DNA of 64,000 nt from Rickettsia rickettsii (GCF_001951015.1 NZ_CP018914.1:1200001-1264000), one strand, 5' to 3'; positions 1-9,771 are shown, counted from the first letter of the stretch. The notes: generated from the letters alone by a model not told the origin. Program-made: numbers and translations.

Positions 1-1559
1 ACACCGCTCAGTCCTGAACCTATTTGAGATGCAAGACGAATACGCTGACTTTCCCCCCCCGATAAAGTACCTGCTTCTCGTGATAACGTTAGATAATCAA
101 GCCCGACATTCATAAGAAATTTTAATCTCTCGGTAATTTCTTTGAGTATACGCTCAGCAATAAATAATTGCTTTTTATTTAATTTTTCTTCTAAGTGACT
201 AAACCATTTTTGCAAGGCTGCAATACTCATACCTGCTACTTCGCCTATATGAAAATTTGCTATTTTAACGCATAATGCTTCGTCTTTTAATCTAAACCCT
301 GAACAAGCAGTACATTTATGCTCTGACTTAAATTTAGCTAGTTCTTCTTTAATTAAAACCGATTCTATAGTACGGTCCTTTTCTTGCAAACTTGGTATTA
401 TACCGGCAAAAGGTTGTTTTATTATTTGCGTTTTAGAACCATCGTGAAATTCAAACTTTATTGCCTCTTCTCCTGAACCTTCAAATAAAATATCCTTAAC
501 ATTTTGTGATAAACTTACAAAAGGTACTTCAATAGAAAATTTATAATGATCGGCAAGAGCCTTTAATGTCTCTAGGATAAATTTAGAAGCTGTACTACCC
601 CAAGGCACTATTGCACCGTCTTTAATAGCAATTCTTTGATCCGGCACTATTAAATCTCTATCAAAGAAAAACTCCTTACCTATCCCTTCACATTTAGGAC
701 ATGCTCCAAAAGGACTATTAAAAGAAAAGATTCGAGGCTCTATTTCAGTAAGCTGAAAACCCGATACCGGACAAGAATATTGCTCGGAAAAAGTAATACG
801 CTGATTTTTTTCAAACTCGCTCTTAACTGCCGGCGGTAATTCTACAATTTCCAAATAAGTAATACCCTCGGCAAGATTTAACGAACTCTCTAAGCTATCT
901 GCAAGTCTATTACCTAAACTTTCGTCTAGAACTATTCTATCAACGATCACTTCTATATTATGCTTCTTATTTTTATCAAGTTTCGGTAAATCATCAATTT
1001 CGCAAACTTCCCCGTTAACTATTAATTTCTGAAAGCCTTGCTTTTTCAAATTCATAATTTCACGCTTGAACTCACCCTTATGTCCTCTAACAATAGGAGC
1101 GAGTAAATATATTTTCGTACCCTTAGGTAGTTCGTTAATTATATCTACCATCTCGGAAACTGTTTGGCTATGTATCGGAAGACCGGTTGCCGGAGAGTAA
1201 GGAATACCCACCCTTGCATATAATAACCTAAGATAATCGTAAATTTCCGTTATAGTTCCAACCGTAGAACGTGGATTTTTGGAAGTAGTTTTTTGGTCAA
1301 TTGCAATAGCAGGCGATAATCCGGAAATAGATTCTACATTAGGTTTATTTTGTAAATGTAAGAATTGCCTTGCATATGAAGATAAACTTTCAACATATCG
1401 CCTTTGACCTTCTGCATAAATAGTATCAAACGCTAAAGAAGACTTGCCTGAACCGCTAAGACCGGTGATAACAACAAATTTATTCCTTGGAATATTAACA
1501 TTTATATTTTTTAGATTATGCTCTTTAGCACCGCGTACCTTAATGTATTCTTGGTTCAT
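1..1559 (-). CDS. uvrA: Excinuclease ABC subunit A (N-terminal 519 residues)
   Basis: Damage-recognition ATPase of nucleotide excision repair, which loads UvrB at bulky lesions. The gene starts at ATG 1559 and runs off the window edge, so only about the first 519 codons of an expected ~950 are present. Visible motifs are Walker A GLSGSGKSS near residue 33, the first zinc module (CPVSGF then CPKC), a second CTAC module, and the ABC signature LSGGESQR close to the edge. In the first zinc module the usual second Cys of CxxC is Ser; I recall the same in other alphaproteobacteria but cannot check it here. The signature is encoded across a run of eight G (positions 53-60), odd in such a low-GC genome, but the frame is intact. 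It is divergent from ssb, a common pairing. Confidence 0.97.
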   Translation of the reverse strand, partial: MNQEYIKVRGAKEHNLKNINVNIPRNKFVVITGLSGSGKSSLAFDTIYAEGQRRYVESLSSYARQFLHLQNKPNVESISGLSPAIAIDQKTTSKNPRSTVGTITEIYDYLRLLYARVGIPYSPATGLPIHSQTVSEMVDIINELPKGTKIYLLAPIVRGHKGEFKREIMNLKKQGFQKLIVNGEVCEIDDLPKLDKNKKHNIEVIVDRIVLDESLGNRLADSLESSLNLAEGITYLEIVELPPAVKSEFEKNQRITFSEQYSCPVSGFQLTEIEPRIFSFNSPFGACPKCEGIGKEFFFDRDLIVPDQRIAIKDGAIVPWGSTASKFILETLKALADHYKFSIEVPFVSLSQNVKDILFEGSGEEAIKFEFHDGSKTQIIKQPFAGIIPSLQEKDRTIESVLIKEELAKFKSEHKCTACSGFRLKDEALCVKIANFHIGEVAGMSIAALQKWFSHLEEKLNKKQLFIAERILKEITERLKFLMNVGLDYLTLSREAGTLSGGESQRIRLASQIGSGLSG

Positions 1560-1663
1560 AATCACTTCACTACAAAATTTTTGAGATATTTTTTAAAAAA
1601 CCTGTAGTATTATAGGCTCTTTTATTTTATTATTGCAATAGTAATATTTTAAAGTAGGTATTA

Positions 1664-2122
1664 ATGGCAGGTAGTTTAAATAAAGTAATATTAATAGGTA
1701 ATGTAGGGCGTGATCCGGAAATGAGAACTACGGGCGAAGGAAAAAAAATCATTAATCTTTCCTTAGCAACAACCGAAACTTGGAAAGATCGCATTACCAG
1801 CGAACGAAAAGAACGCACTGAATGGCATAGAGTAGTGATATTTAGTGAAGGGTTAGTATCTGTTGTAGAACGCTATGTCACAAAAGGTAGCAAATTATAT
1901 ATTGAAGGTTCATTGCAAACCCGTAAGTGGAATGATAATTCAGGTCAAGAAAAATATACCACGGAAGTTGTGTTACAAAACTTTAATTCACAATTAATAT
2001 TATTAGATAGTAAAAACTCTAATAATCATAATCAAGATTCAGGGCATAGCGAATATAAACATCCTGAAACTAAAAATCATTCCTTTGACCATAGCGACTT
2101 AGACGACGAAATACCGTTTTAA
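1664..2122 (+). CDS. ssb: Single-stranded DNA-binding protein
   Basis: Binds and protects single-stranded DNA in replication, recombination and repair. The 152-residue protein has the OB-fold core in about the first 110 residues (start MAGSLNKVILIGNVGRDPE), then an Asn/His/Ser-rich linker and the conserved acidic tip DDEIPF, the docking site for partner proteins. Length is normal for the family. It is divergently transcribed from uvrA with a 104-base AT-rich gap that must hold both promoters. The start follows directly from the conserved N terminus. Confidence 0.98.
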   Translation: MAGSLNKVILIGNVGRDPEMRTTGEGKKIINLSLATTETWKDRITSERKERTEWHRVVIFSEGLVSVVERYVTKGSKLYIEGSLQTRKWNDNSGQEKYTTEVVLQNFNSQLILLDSKNSNNHNQDSGHSEYKHPETKNHSFDHSDLDDEIPF

Positions 2123-2133
2123 TCAAAATTGTT

Positions 2134-2964
2134 ATGAAAAATTTTATTTAGGCAATAATATTTTTAATACCAATATTTCTTTCAGGGTGTTCTACTACTC
2201 ATGATGTAGCTAGAAGGGTAAAGCATTCGCAAGATATAGCAACTCAAAATAACTTTCAGATGGGGCTAGTAAACGGTGGTGATTTTACTCTTACGACTTA
2301 TCAGCGTATTACCGACCGTAACCTACCTTTTGTATTCTATATTGAAGGAGATGGACATCTTGCGGATGGATCTGCTAATTCCGACAACCCTACTCCCGTT
2401 AATCCGATGCTCTTAAAGCTTGCTACAATGGATAAAAGACCGAATATTGTTTATATAGCAAGACCTTGCCAATATACTCCTTTAGACATGAACCCAAAAT
2501 GCATTAGCGATTATTGGTTAGATAAAAGAATGGGGCAGGAAGTTGTAGATTCAATTAACAATGTAATAAATATTATCAATAACGGACAAAAATTTAGCTT
2601 AGTCGGCTTCTCCGGTGGCGGCGGGCTTACAATATTAATTGCCGCTCAAAATAGTAATGTTAAAGATATTATAACGATTGCCGGTAATTTAGATACTAAA
2701 AAGTTTGATAAATATCATAATTATCGTGGTTACTTAGTTAAATCCTTAAACCCGATAAATTATGCAAAACAGGTTAATAATATCCCTCAATTACATCTCT
2801 CCGGCATAGATGACAAAAGAGTCCCGCCTTTCATAGCAGCACTTTACGTAAAAGCAAGTAACTCACCGTGTGTAAAAAAGCAAACTTTTCCTAATATTTC
2901 TCATACAAAAGGTTGGGATAAAGTTTGGTCTAATATATTAGAGATTCCTCTGATTTGTAATTAG
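2134..2964 (+). pseudogene. Lipoprotein alpha/beta hydrolase with amber stop in signal peptide
   Basis: The natural start is ATG 2134. Codon 6 (2149-2151) is TAG, after which the same frame continues through a hydrophobic stretch, a lipobox LSGC near codon 20, and an unbroken 234-codon remainder from Met 2260. The mature part has a serine-hydrolase elbow GFSGGGG near residue 115 of the 234-residue part, a downstream Asp (GIDDKRVPP) and a late His (ISHTKGW), consistent with a catalytic triad. The enzyme's substrate is unknown. As read, the full lipoprotein cannot be made without stop readthrough; a product from Met 2260 would lack the export and lipidation signal. Either a fresh pseudogene or a sequencing difference; the rest shows no decay. 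Confidence 0.8.
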
Positions 2965-3004
2965 GCATTAGGAAATATTATTAATTTATATTCAAGCACT
3001 TATC

Positions 3005-3298
3005 ATGGCTTTTGCCCTTAATGTTATGCCGGCTGTACCAAATTGTTTTAGACATTTTCCAATCTTTAAACGCTTTACTTCCGTAACATTTACATATGCT
3101 GTATCAACTGCTTGTATGTATGTTATTAGCTCTTTTGCTTTTCCTCACTTAATAAAAACCTTTAGAAACTGGGAAGTATTAATTATTATGATTCCAACAA
3201 GTATTGAATTTGGTATATTTCATTTTGAAAAATTGGAGCAAGAAAGTGGAAATTATCCGACAAAATCTTTTGCTCCTTCTCCGGTGATGTCTGCTTAA
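3005..3298 (+). other. Doubtful 97-codon ORF, possible gene remnant
   Basis: An open frame of 97 codons with hydrophobic stretches but no recognised family and no Shine-Dalgarno sequence before its ATG. The opposite strand also reads as protein-like in pieces interrupted by stops (for example QAVDTAYVNVTEVKRLKIGK), so this may be the shadow of a decayed minus-strand gene. I do not assign a function. It lies between the broken hydrolase gene and a phage remnant. Confidence 0.2.
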
Positions 3299-3319
3299 TT
3301 GATAAATATTTATAGCAGG

Positions 3320-3370
3320 TTTCCTGTAATATCTATTAGTTTAAGCGTATTATTAGAGAATTACAGGAAA
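3320..3370. repeat. 11-bp perfect inverted repeat
   Basis: TTTCCTGTAAT at 3320-3330 is mirrored by ATTACAGGAAA at 3360-3370, separated by 29 bases. The loop is long for a terminator and no T-run follows. It sits in an otherwise non-coding stretch before the endolysin remnant. Confidence 0.6.
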
Positions 3371-3399
3371 TAATCAAAAGTTTTAATAATTAGTAATAA

Positions 3400-3651
3400 T
3401 TATAATCTATAATATTGTCGACGTTTCACTAAGCCTTGCAGCTTAAGACCGCCTTTAGCACACATCTATCGCAGTAACTCGTTAGCAGCGTTTGCATATT
3501 CCCCTCGGTTTAGCTTTTGCTGCAATGTTGATGCTTGAAATGCCCCAGCCCCACAGTTGAAAATAAACGAGATTAAGGCGGCTTGTTGGTTTTCGGTTAA
3601 TGGCACACACCCTAGTAGACGATTATCGATACATTTACCAGCTTCGAGTAA
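3400..3651 (-). pseudogene. Phage-type lysozyme (endolysin) C-terminal remnant
   Basis: Minus-strand reading gives PLTENQQAALISFIFNCGAG, GAFQASTLQQKLNRGEYANA, ANELLR, a TAG stop (3466-3468), then in the same frame MCAKGGLKLQGLVKRR. This matches the C-terminal half of glycoside hydrolase family 24 phage lysozymes, where a Trp codon is expected at the place of the TAG (TGG to TAG). The N terminus with the catalytic Glu is missing; stops precede the fragment. It is a remnant of a phage lysis gene and cannot make active enzyme. It lies about 0.8 kb from tRNA-Arg, a typical prophage neighbourhood, but no attachment site is seen. Confidence 0.75.
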
Positions 3652-3790
3652 TTATTATTTATCTTTCTACAGATCCTAGTTTGCTTTTTTGCTATATATT
3701 CTTGGGAGTAGTAATAAGAAATGAGGAAGGGGAGATTTATGTTTGTTAATAGTAGCCCTTATGCATTCTAGTGTTTGTTTAGTATTTTTA

Positions 3791-4189
3791 TTAGCATGTG
3801 TTATAGCATCCATATAAAATACCTACTTCTTTCTGTTCTTTTGTGAAAGCTTCTTTATTTCCTATGTTAGCCAAAGCTTTAAAACTATGTTTTATAACTT
3901 GTCCAATATTTTTAAAAACATGCGAATTATCTTTTTTAGCTGTTTCTTTGCACCATATATCTAGATTCTCTAATTCTTTTTTGAGTTCTTGAGAAATTGC
4001 TTTTTTGTTTTCAGGATTTGCATTCCATTTTTCATAAATATTAATAATCTTTTCTAATTTTTCTTTAAACTCTTTTTCGTTATTACTCGGTTTTAAATTA
4101 AGCATTACACCAGAATGGTCTGATGATAGTTCTGTGAGGGTATTAATAATCATTTCTTCTTTTAATCCATTATTAGCTCCATTAAGCAA
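3791..4189 (-). CDS. Hypothetical protein, charged helical, possibly truncated
   Basis: A 132-residue Lys/Glu-rich, probably helical protein with no recognised domain or signal peptide. The only start in the first part of the frame is TTG (4189); the frame stays open further upstream to about 4230 through protein-like sequence (YRSICRHKYENLLNGANNG), so this looks like the 3' part of a longer gene that lost its beginning. It may be untranslated. No neighbour suggests a role: it sits between a phage lysozyme remnant and another remnant. Confidence 0.4.
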   Translation of the reverse strand: MLNGANNGLKEEMIINTLTELSSDHSGVMLNLKPSNNEKEFKEKLEKIINIYEKWNANPENKKAISQELKKELENLDIWCKETAKKDNSHVFKNIGQVIKHSFKALANIGNKEAFTKEQKEVGILYGCYNTC

Positions 4190-4244
4190 ATTTTCATATT
4201 TATGTCTACATATGGAACGATACTTGTGATATCATGATTATTAA

Positions 4245-4480
4245 ATATTAGTTAACACAAAAGAAATTAAAGCTTTAATTAATAAACTTGAGAAATATTT
4301 TTAATATTTCGTTTTATAAGGTGATACATTATACTATTTAGAAGAAAGAGAAAAGCTGCTTAGTTTAGAGACTTGGTGAAAGACAATTAATATTCAGTTA
4401 AACGGTCAAAAGCTTGATTTTATGCTGCATCTGCGGTTTGATACGTTTTTAGAAATACCGAGAAATGCAGAATGGCGCAC
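4245..4480 (+). pseudogene. Unidentified gene remnant abutting tRNA-Arg
   Basis: Plus-strand pieces read as protein with intervening stops: TKEIKALINKLEKYF, then GDTLYYLEEREKLLSLETW, a TGA, and KTINIQLNGQKLDFMLHLRF followed by DTFLEIPRNAEW running into the tRNA. Composition and continuity suggest a decayed coding sequence, but I do not recognise the family. Confidence 0.35.
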
Positions 4481-4549
4481 CCTAAAGGATTCGAACCTCT
4501 GACCCACAGATTAGAAATCTGTTGCTCTATCCAGCTGAGCTAAGGGTGC
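4473..4549 (-). tRNA. tRNA-Arg (anticodon TCT)
   Basis: A 77-base cloverleaf on the minus strand with a 7-bp acceptor (GCACCCT/AGGGTGC), D arm AGCTCAGCTGGATAGAGC, anticodon stem ACAGA/TCTGT with loop TTTCTAA, T-loop GTTCGAATC and an encoded CCA. Anticodon TCT reads AGA, a major Arg codon in AT-rich genomes. Confidence 0.96.
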
Positions 4550-4640
4550 TAAACATTCATGGTAAGCATTATATCAGTTTAAGCAAAGTTTTTCAAGGAT
4601 TCTTTTTTTATATAATAAGCAAATATGATAAAAAATATTC

Positions 4641-4958
4641 ATGGATAAATTCTACAATTACAATTCTTCTTCACATCAGGCTTTACTTAGTTTTAAAGTA
4701 AAGCCTAATTCTAAACAAAATCTAATTAGCAATTTTGTAATTATTAATAATATCCAATATCTAAAATTATCTATAAAAGCAATACCGGAACAAGGTAAAG
4801 CGAATGCAGAAATCATAAATTATTTAGCAAAAGAATGGAAATTATCACGTAGTAATATCGAAATTATTAAAGGTCATACTCATAGCTTAAAAACGATATT
4901 GATAAAAAATATTAACGAAGACTATTTAAATTTGATTATTAATTCCTATATTAAATAA
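4641..4958 (+). CDS. DUF167 (YggU) family protein
   Basis: A 105-residue protein of the small DUF167/UPF0235 family. The family pattern is visible: KVKPNSKQN near the start, LKLSIKAIPEQGKANAEII in the middle, and the closing strand SRSNIEIIKGHTHSLKTI. Structures of this family are known but the function is not. It stands alone between tRNA-Arg and a palindromic repeat upstream of htpG. Length is normal and no decay is seen. Confidence 0.85.
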   Translation: MDKFYNYNSSSHQALLSFKVKPNSKQNLISNFVIINNIQYLKLSIKAIPEQGKANAEIINYLAKEWKLSRSNIEIIKGHTHSLKTILIKNINEDYLNLIINSYIK

Positions 4959-4982
4959 GGTGCAGTTGTTGCTAGACTTCCA

Positions 4983-5057
4983 ATGTCATTCCCGCCTATG
5001 CGGGAATCCAGTTTATATTTATTATTTTCTAGATTCCTGCTTTCGCAGGAATGACAT
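4983..5057. repeat. Family A palindromic element (copy 1)
   Basis: Begins ATGTCATTCCCGCCTATGCG and ends with the complementary AGGAATGACAT after an AT-rich middle, so both ends can pair. Same family as the copies near 7034, 17395, 26916, 36809, 40028, 44702 and 49797. This is the kind of dispersed palindromic repeat known in Rickettsia. Confidence 0.85.
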
Positions 5058-5101
5058 AAGCAGTCATATGACGAAAAAATAATTTATTAACTGGAATAAT
5101 T

Positions 5102-6967
5102 ATGATACAAGAAAAAAAGAAATTTGATGCCGAGGTTGGCAAGATTTTAAATTTAATGATTCACTCTCTTTATAGTAATAAAGAGATTTTTATGAGGGAG
5201 TTAATTTCCAATGCTTCGGATGCTTGTGATAAATTACGTTATTTATCTCAAAGTAATAGTGAATTAGTAGCCGGCGATAGCAATTTTAAAATTACGGTTA
5301 AAGTCGATAAAGATAACGGACAAATCATTATCCGTGATAACGGCATCGGCATGAATAAAGACGATTTAATTGAAAATCTCGGTACTATTGCAAGATCGGG
5401 TACGGCAAATTTTCTTAAAAGCCTATCCGGTGATTCTAAAAAAGACAATATGCTAATCGGTCAATTTGGTGTTGGATTTTATTCAAGCTTTATGGTAGCC
5501 GATAAAGTGACTGTAACCTCAAGAAAAGCTGGGGAAGATAAAGTCCATATTTGGGAATCAGACGGGCTTGGTGAATATACTGTCTCAGATTCAGATAAAG
5601 AGTTCACAAGAGGCACGGAAATCATTTTACATATCAAAAAGGAAGAAGATACATTCCTTGATCATTTTAGATTAAAACACATCGTTAAAAGCTATTCCGA
5701 TCACATAGCAGTACCAATATATTTCTTTGATGAAGCTGGTAATAATGAAATCCAGCTTAATTCAGCTTCTGCATTATGGACAAGACCGAAATCGGAAATT
5801 ACGGAAGAACAATATAAAGAATTCTACAAAAGTCTATCTTATGCCATTGATGACCCTTGGATAACTATGCATAATAAAAACGAGGGAGCTATAGAATTTA
5901 CTAACCTACTTTTCATTCCATCAAGCAAAACATTTGATTTATTCCACCCTGATCGCAAAAGGCGAGTAAAATTATATATAAAAAGAGTATTTATATCTGA
6001 TGAGAATATAGATTTAATCCCGTCATATTTAAGATTTTTACGAGGCGTGGTTGATTCAGAAGATTTACCACTAAATATTAGCCGTGAATCACTGCAGCAT
6101 AATAGCGTGCTTGAGAAAATCAAAAATGCTATTACAAAAAGAGTGCTTGGCGAGCTTAGAAAAAAGAAAGAGGAATCACCTGAAGAATATAATAAGTTTT
6201 GGGCTAATTTCGGCGGTGCTTTAAAAGAGGGTTTATGTGAGGCTACTACCAACCATGAAAAATTATTAGAGGTATGCATATTCAGAAGTGCCTTGCATAA
6301 TAAAATGATCAGCCTTGACGAATATATAGCGAATTTTAAAGAAGGGCAGAGTACTATATATTATTTAAGCGGTGATAACCCCGATAAATTACTTTCAAGC
6401 CCACAAATCGAAGGGTTGTTAAGTAAAAAAATCGATGTATTACTTTTTACCGATACAGTGGATGATTTTTGGGTAAATGTTAATAGCAAATATAAAGAAC
6501 ATGCTATTAAATCAGCGACAAGAAGCGATATCGATGTAGAGCAAACTACTTCACAATCTGAGGCAAAAAATACAGATAGTAAAAAATCCGATGATGAATA
6601 TAAATTGCTAACAGATTATTTTAAAGAGACACTGGGGGAGTTGGTAAAAGAAGTTAAGATCTCTAAAAAACTTACTTCAAGTCCTGCTTGTCTTGCCGTT
6701 AGCGACGCTGCTATGGATATTCGTATGGAGAGATTTTTGATTGAACAGAAACAAATAGCTAATGCCTCAGCTAAAAATCTAGAGTTAAACCCTAAAAATA
6801 AAATCATAGAGAAAATCTTTAACGACTTAAAAGCAAATAATAAAAATAATGAAGAATTGGTTAATCTAATATTTGATCAAGCCTGTATTTTAGAAGGTGA
6901 ACCGGTTGCTGATACAGGTGCATTTTCAAAGAGATTAAACGATATTGTACAAAAAGCCATATTATAA
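5102..6967 (+). CDS. htpG: Molecular chaperone HtpG (Hsp90)
   Basis: Cytosolic ATP-dependent Hsp90 chaperone. The 621-residue protein carries the GHKL ATP-binding signatures: [11 protein letters not shown] near residue 38, DNGIGM near 79 and GQFGVGFYS near 120. The middle-domain stretch [16 protein letters not shown] follows near residue 315, then an acidic linker around 480-500 and the C-terminal dimerisation region. Length is normal. It is a single gene, preceded by a palindromic repeat and followed by another. Confidence 0.98.
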   Translation: MIQEKKKFDAEVGKILNLMIHSLYSNKEIFMRELISNASDACDKLRYLSQSNSELVAGDSNFKITVKVDKDNGQIIIRDNGIGMNKDDLIENLGTIARSGTANFLKSLSGDSKKDNMLIGQFGVGFYSSFMVADKVTVTSRKAGEDKVHIWESDGLGEYTVSDSDKEFTRGTEIILHIKKEEDTFLDHFRLKHIVKSYSDHIAVPIYFFDEAGNNEIQLNSASALWTRPKSEITEEQYKEFYKSLSYAIDDPWITMHNKNEGAIEFTNLLFIPSSKTFDLFHPDRKRRVKLYIKRVFISDENIDLIPSYLRFLRGVVDSEDLPLNISRESLQHNSVLEKIKNAITKRVLGELRKKKEESPEEYNKFWANFGGALKEGLCEATTNHEKLLEVCIFRSALHNKMISLDEYIANFKEGQSTIYYLSGDNPDKLLSSPQIEGLLSKKIDVLLFTDTVDDFWVNVNSKYKEHAIKSATRSDIDVEQTTSQSEAKNTDSKKSDDEYKLLTDYFKETLGELVKEVKISKKLTSSPACLAVSDAAMDIRMERFLIEQKQIANASAKNLELNPKNKIIEKIFNDLKANNKNNEELVNLIFDQACILEGEPVADTGAFSKRLNDIVQKAIL

Positions 6968-7033
6968 CTTTAAACTTTTTTAATTTTAATGTAGAATAGC
7001 TGCAAACGTGAGTTTGGAAGTATTGTTCTGTTC

Positions 7034-7140
7034 GATGTCATTCCCGAGTAGGCGGGAATCTAGAAAGAACATTCAAAATATCTGATTATAGAATTTTATA
7101 ATTAATAAAATTGGATTCCCGCCTACGCGGGAATGACATC
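7034..7140. repeat. Family A palindromic element reaching the hemA start
   Basis: Left arm GATGTCATTCCCGAGTAGGC and right arm TTCCCGCCTACGCGGGAATG plus ACATC flank an AT-rich centre. The element ends six bases before the hemA ATG, and its right arm adds an in-frame false N-terminal extension beginning at 7111. Confidence 0.85.
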
Positions 7141-7146
7141 GAGAAA

Positions 7147-8388
7147 ATGTCTTATTACGATATTATATTTAGCAAACATATAGATAAGATCAAAAGCGAA
7201 GGAAGATATCGAGAATTTAAGGCCTTAAAAAGACAAGCCGATAATTTTCCTTTTGCAGAACACGCTAATAAACAAATAGTTATGTGGTGCATTAATGACT
7301 ATTTGGGTATGAGTAAACATGCAAAAGTAATGCACGCTTCTATAGATGCCTTGATAAAATACGGTGTTGGATCAGGTGGAACTCGCAATATCGGCGGTAA
7401 TAATATTGCCATTCTTGGGCTTGAAAAAGAACTTGCAAATTTACACAAAAAGCAAGCAGCTTTAGTTTTTACATCCGGTTTTGTTGCAAATGATACAACG
7501 CTTGCAAGTCTTGCTAAAATCATGCCAGATATAGTATTTTTCTCCGATGAGTTAAATCATGCATCAATAATTGCAGGGATTACAAGTTCAAGAGCCGAGA
7601 AATATATATATAAACATTTAGATGTTAAGCATCTAGAAGAGCTTTTACAATCAGTCGATATTAATAGACCGAAAATTGTTGTTTTTGAATCGGCTTACTC
7701 TATGGACGGTTTTTTCTCACCTATCAAAGATATAATCAACTTAGCCAAAAAATATAATGCTTTAACCTTTATCGATGAAGTTCATACGGTCGGTTTATAC
7801 GGTAAACGGGGTGGCGGTATTGCCGAGCTTCTTAATTGTAGTGATCAAATCGATATTATTCAAGGGACACTTGCCAAAGCATATGGTACTATCGGCGGTT
7901 ATATCACTAGCAATCATAATTTAGTTGACGCTATAAGACTAACCGCTCCAGGGTTTATTTTCACTACTTCATTGCCGCCGGTAATTTCTACCGCTGCAAC
8001 GCATAGTATTAGACATCTTAAAGAATCGAATGAAGAACGAATAAAACATCAAGAAGTAGTTACAAAACTTAAAAATTCTTTTGAACGTTTTAATATACCG
8101 TATTTGAAAAATGAAAGTCATATAGTGCCGATAATTATTGGTGATCCGATTAAAACGGCGAAAGCCTCAAATATGCTCCTTAATGAATACGGTATTTACG
8201 TTCAACATATCAATTTTCCAACCGTGCCGAGAGGTACGGAACGCCTCCGCATCATCCCAACCCCTGCCCATACCGACAAAATGATCAATGATTTATCTGT
8301 AGCTTTAGTGCAGATATTTGCCGAACTTGATATAGAATTATCTTCTGCTAAAGAACTAAACGAAGAAGTACGCTTAAATAGTAATTGA
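7147..8388 (+). CDS. hemA: 5-aminolevulinate synthase
   Basis: PLP enzyme condensing glycine and succinyl-CoA to 5-aminolevulinate, the first step of heme synthesis by the Shemin route used by alphaproteobacteria and mitochondria. I place the start at ATG 7147 (MSYYDII, 413 residues); the frame is open from 7111, but those codons ([12 protein letters not shown]) are translated palindromic repeat. Motifs are [10 protein letters not shown] near 75, the cofactor-binding [12 protein letters not shown] near 208 and the Schiff-base lysine in GTLAKAYG (about Lys 244). Together with hemF at the window's end it supports an endogenous heme pathway. Confidence 0.97.
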   Translation: MSYYDIIFSKHIDKIKSEGRYREFKALKRQADNFPFAEHANKQIVMWCINDYLGMSKHAKVMHASIDALIKYGVGSGGTRNIGGNNIAILGLEKELANLHKKQAALVFTSGFVANDTTLASLAKIMPDIVFFSDELNHASIIAGITSSRAEKYIYKHLDVKHLEELLQSVDINRPKIVVFESAYSMDGFFSPIKDIINLAKKYNALTFIDEVHTVGLYGKRGGGIAELLNCSDQIDIIQGTLAKAYGTIGGYITSNHNLVDAIRLTAPGFIFTTSLPPVISTAATHSIRHLKESNEERIKHQEVVTKLKNSFERFNIPYLKNESHIVPIIIGDPIKTAKASNMLLNEYGIYVQHINFPTVPRGTERLRIIPTPAHTDKMINDLSVALVQIFAELDIELSSAKELNEEVRLNSN

Positions 8389-8451
8389 CTAAGCAGTCTA
8401 ATAAAAAATGCTCTTAATTCCTGCGTGGCATTGTTGAGTGGATTGGTTTTC

Positions 8452-8572
8452 CGTCATTGCGAGAAGAATTACGTAGTAATTCGACGAAGCAATTCAGTAA
8501 AAAATTCTGTAAATCAGAATTTTTTTAATTATTTTTTTGGATTGCCACGTCGCTTCGCGCCTAGCAATGACG
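8452..8572. repeat. Family B palindromic element (copy 1)
   Basis: Starts CGTCATTGCGAGAAGAATTA and ends with GCAATGACG, with complementary ends and an internal region also able to pair. The same CGTCATTGCGA ... CGCAATGACG design recurs about ten times in this window and is typical of dispersed Rickettsia repeats. Confidence 0.85.
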
Positions 8573-9075
8573 ATTTGGCCTCCACGTAACAACACTTTCA
8601 GTTATTTAGCTCATAACGATATCTATCTTTGGTTAACAATACCACAAATCTTATACCCAATTTATTTACTTGCTTTTGCTCCTAAATCATCTAGTTTATT
8701 GCAATATACTCTAAAAAAGTAGGATATAACCCTTTAAATTCTTTTTAAAAAATAAAGGGTTACCCCATAAATACCTTATCTTTATATAATTTAAAAAATA
8801 GTTGTATTTTTATACCACTATAATATTAATTTTTTATTTCTATATAATTAATTTGTTTACTTTGAAGAATTTATAATTTGTTTTTGCTGCAAAATTTCAA
8901 TACAAGGCTGTAATTATTGCGCTTTTAAAGTTAACTCAGATAAAGCACAAACGAGCAATAACAAAAAAGAAAAAAGTACTTCTACAAAATCGACTACGGC
9001 TAGTCGCTTAGCTCATGACAATATCCATCTTTAATTTAGCAATGTCTAAATTTTAACTTAATATAATTACCGAAT
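8573..9075. other. AT-rich intergenic stretch
   Basis: No convincing gene. A 61-codon frame at 8537-8722 begins inside the repeat and is a by-product of it. The stretch 8880-9040 has short protein-like pieces but no family I can name. Confidence 0.5.
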
Positions 9076-9412
9076 ATGTCTTTTTTTGACCGCAAAACTG
9101 CAATTATTAAACTCTTAAAAACTCATTCCGGCAAAGAGTTTACTGCTTCTAAAATAGCAACCTAGCTAGTTGATACTTATCCTGAAGAAGCAAAGAAAAA
9201 AGAGAAAGCAAGCAATGATAAACGATTACTTAATGCTAAAAGCAAAGTAAGAAAGAGAAAAATTATTATCATGATTTATAGCAATGAAAGCTATTGAACG
9301 CTATACAAAAAATAAAACCGAACATTAAGATAATAAAAAAAGGGCTTTTGACTAAATATTGTTATGTTAATAATACTAATAGAGCGGTTAATTATAATGA
9401 GGTATATTATAA
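9076..9412 (+). pseudogene. Decayed gene, first tandem copy
   Basis: Begins MSFFDRKTAIIKLLKTHSGK, continues EFTASKIAT, hits a TAG, then resumes as LVDTYPEEAKKKEKASNDKR. Later parts (a region reading KPNIKIIKKGLLTKYCYVNN) lie in another frame. The following segment to about 9770 repeats the same order of blocks, so this is one unit of a tandem duplication. The N-terminal part looks like a small winged-helix domain, but the family is not identified. No intact version exists in the window. Confidence 0.6.
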
Positions 9413-9771
9413 TAAAAAACTTGACCGTAAAAATGCAGTTATTGAGTTCCTTAAAGCTCATCCAGGAAAAGAATTTAGTAATGCTCAAATAGCCTACATG
9501 GATTGCTTAATACTTATCCTGATGAAACAAAACGAAAAGTACAAACAAGCAACGGCAAACGATTACTTAGCACTAAGAATAAAGTAGCAGAAAAAAATTA
9601 TCATAATGAGTTATAGACACAAATTAAGGTTATTACTTACTATATCAAACATCGAACCGAACATTAATACAATAAAAAAGGGAAATCGGGCTAAATATTG
9701 TTATATTAATAATACCGATAAGATATTTGATATATCCAAAATTATTAAAGCCCTTGAAAATTATAAGAAGT
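9413..9771 (+). pseudogene. Decayed gene, second tandem copy
   Basis: Starts DRKNAVIEFLKAHPGKEFSN with AQIAYMD, parallel to the first copy's DRKTAIIKLLKTHSGKEFTA, and later carries the same KPN/EPN..KKG..KYCY(V/I)NNT block as the first copy, in a shifted frame. A 97-codon frame (9294-9587) spans the junction of the two copies and is not a true gene. The two copies have each collected different frameshifts, so duplication preceded or accompanied decay. Confidence 0.6.

Noticed and set aside
7111-7146. Longer hemA start
   Set aside because: The extra codons are a translated palindromic element; the family N terminus starts at ATG 7147.
8537-8722. 61-codon ORF as a gene
   Set aside because: It begins inside a repeat and has no family or ribosome site.
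9294-9587. 97-codon ORF as an intact gene
   Set aside because: It spans the junction between two decayed tandem copies in mixed frames.
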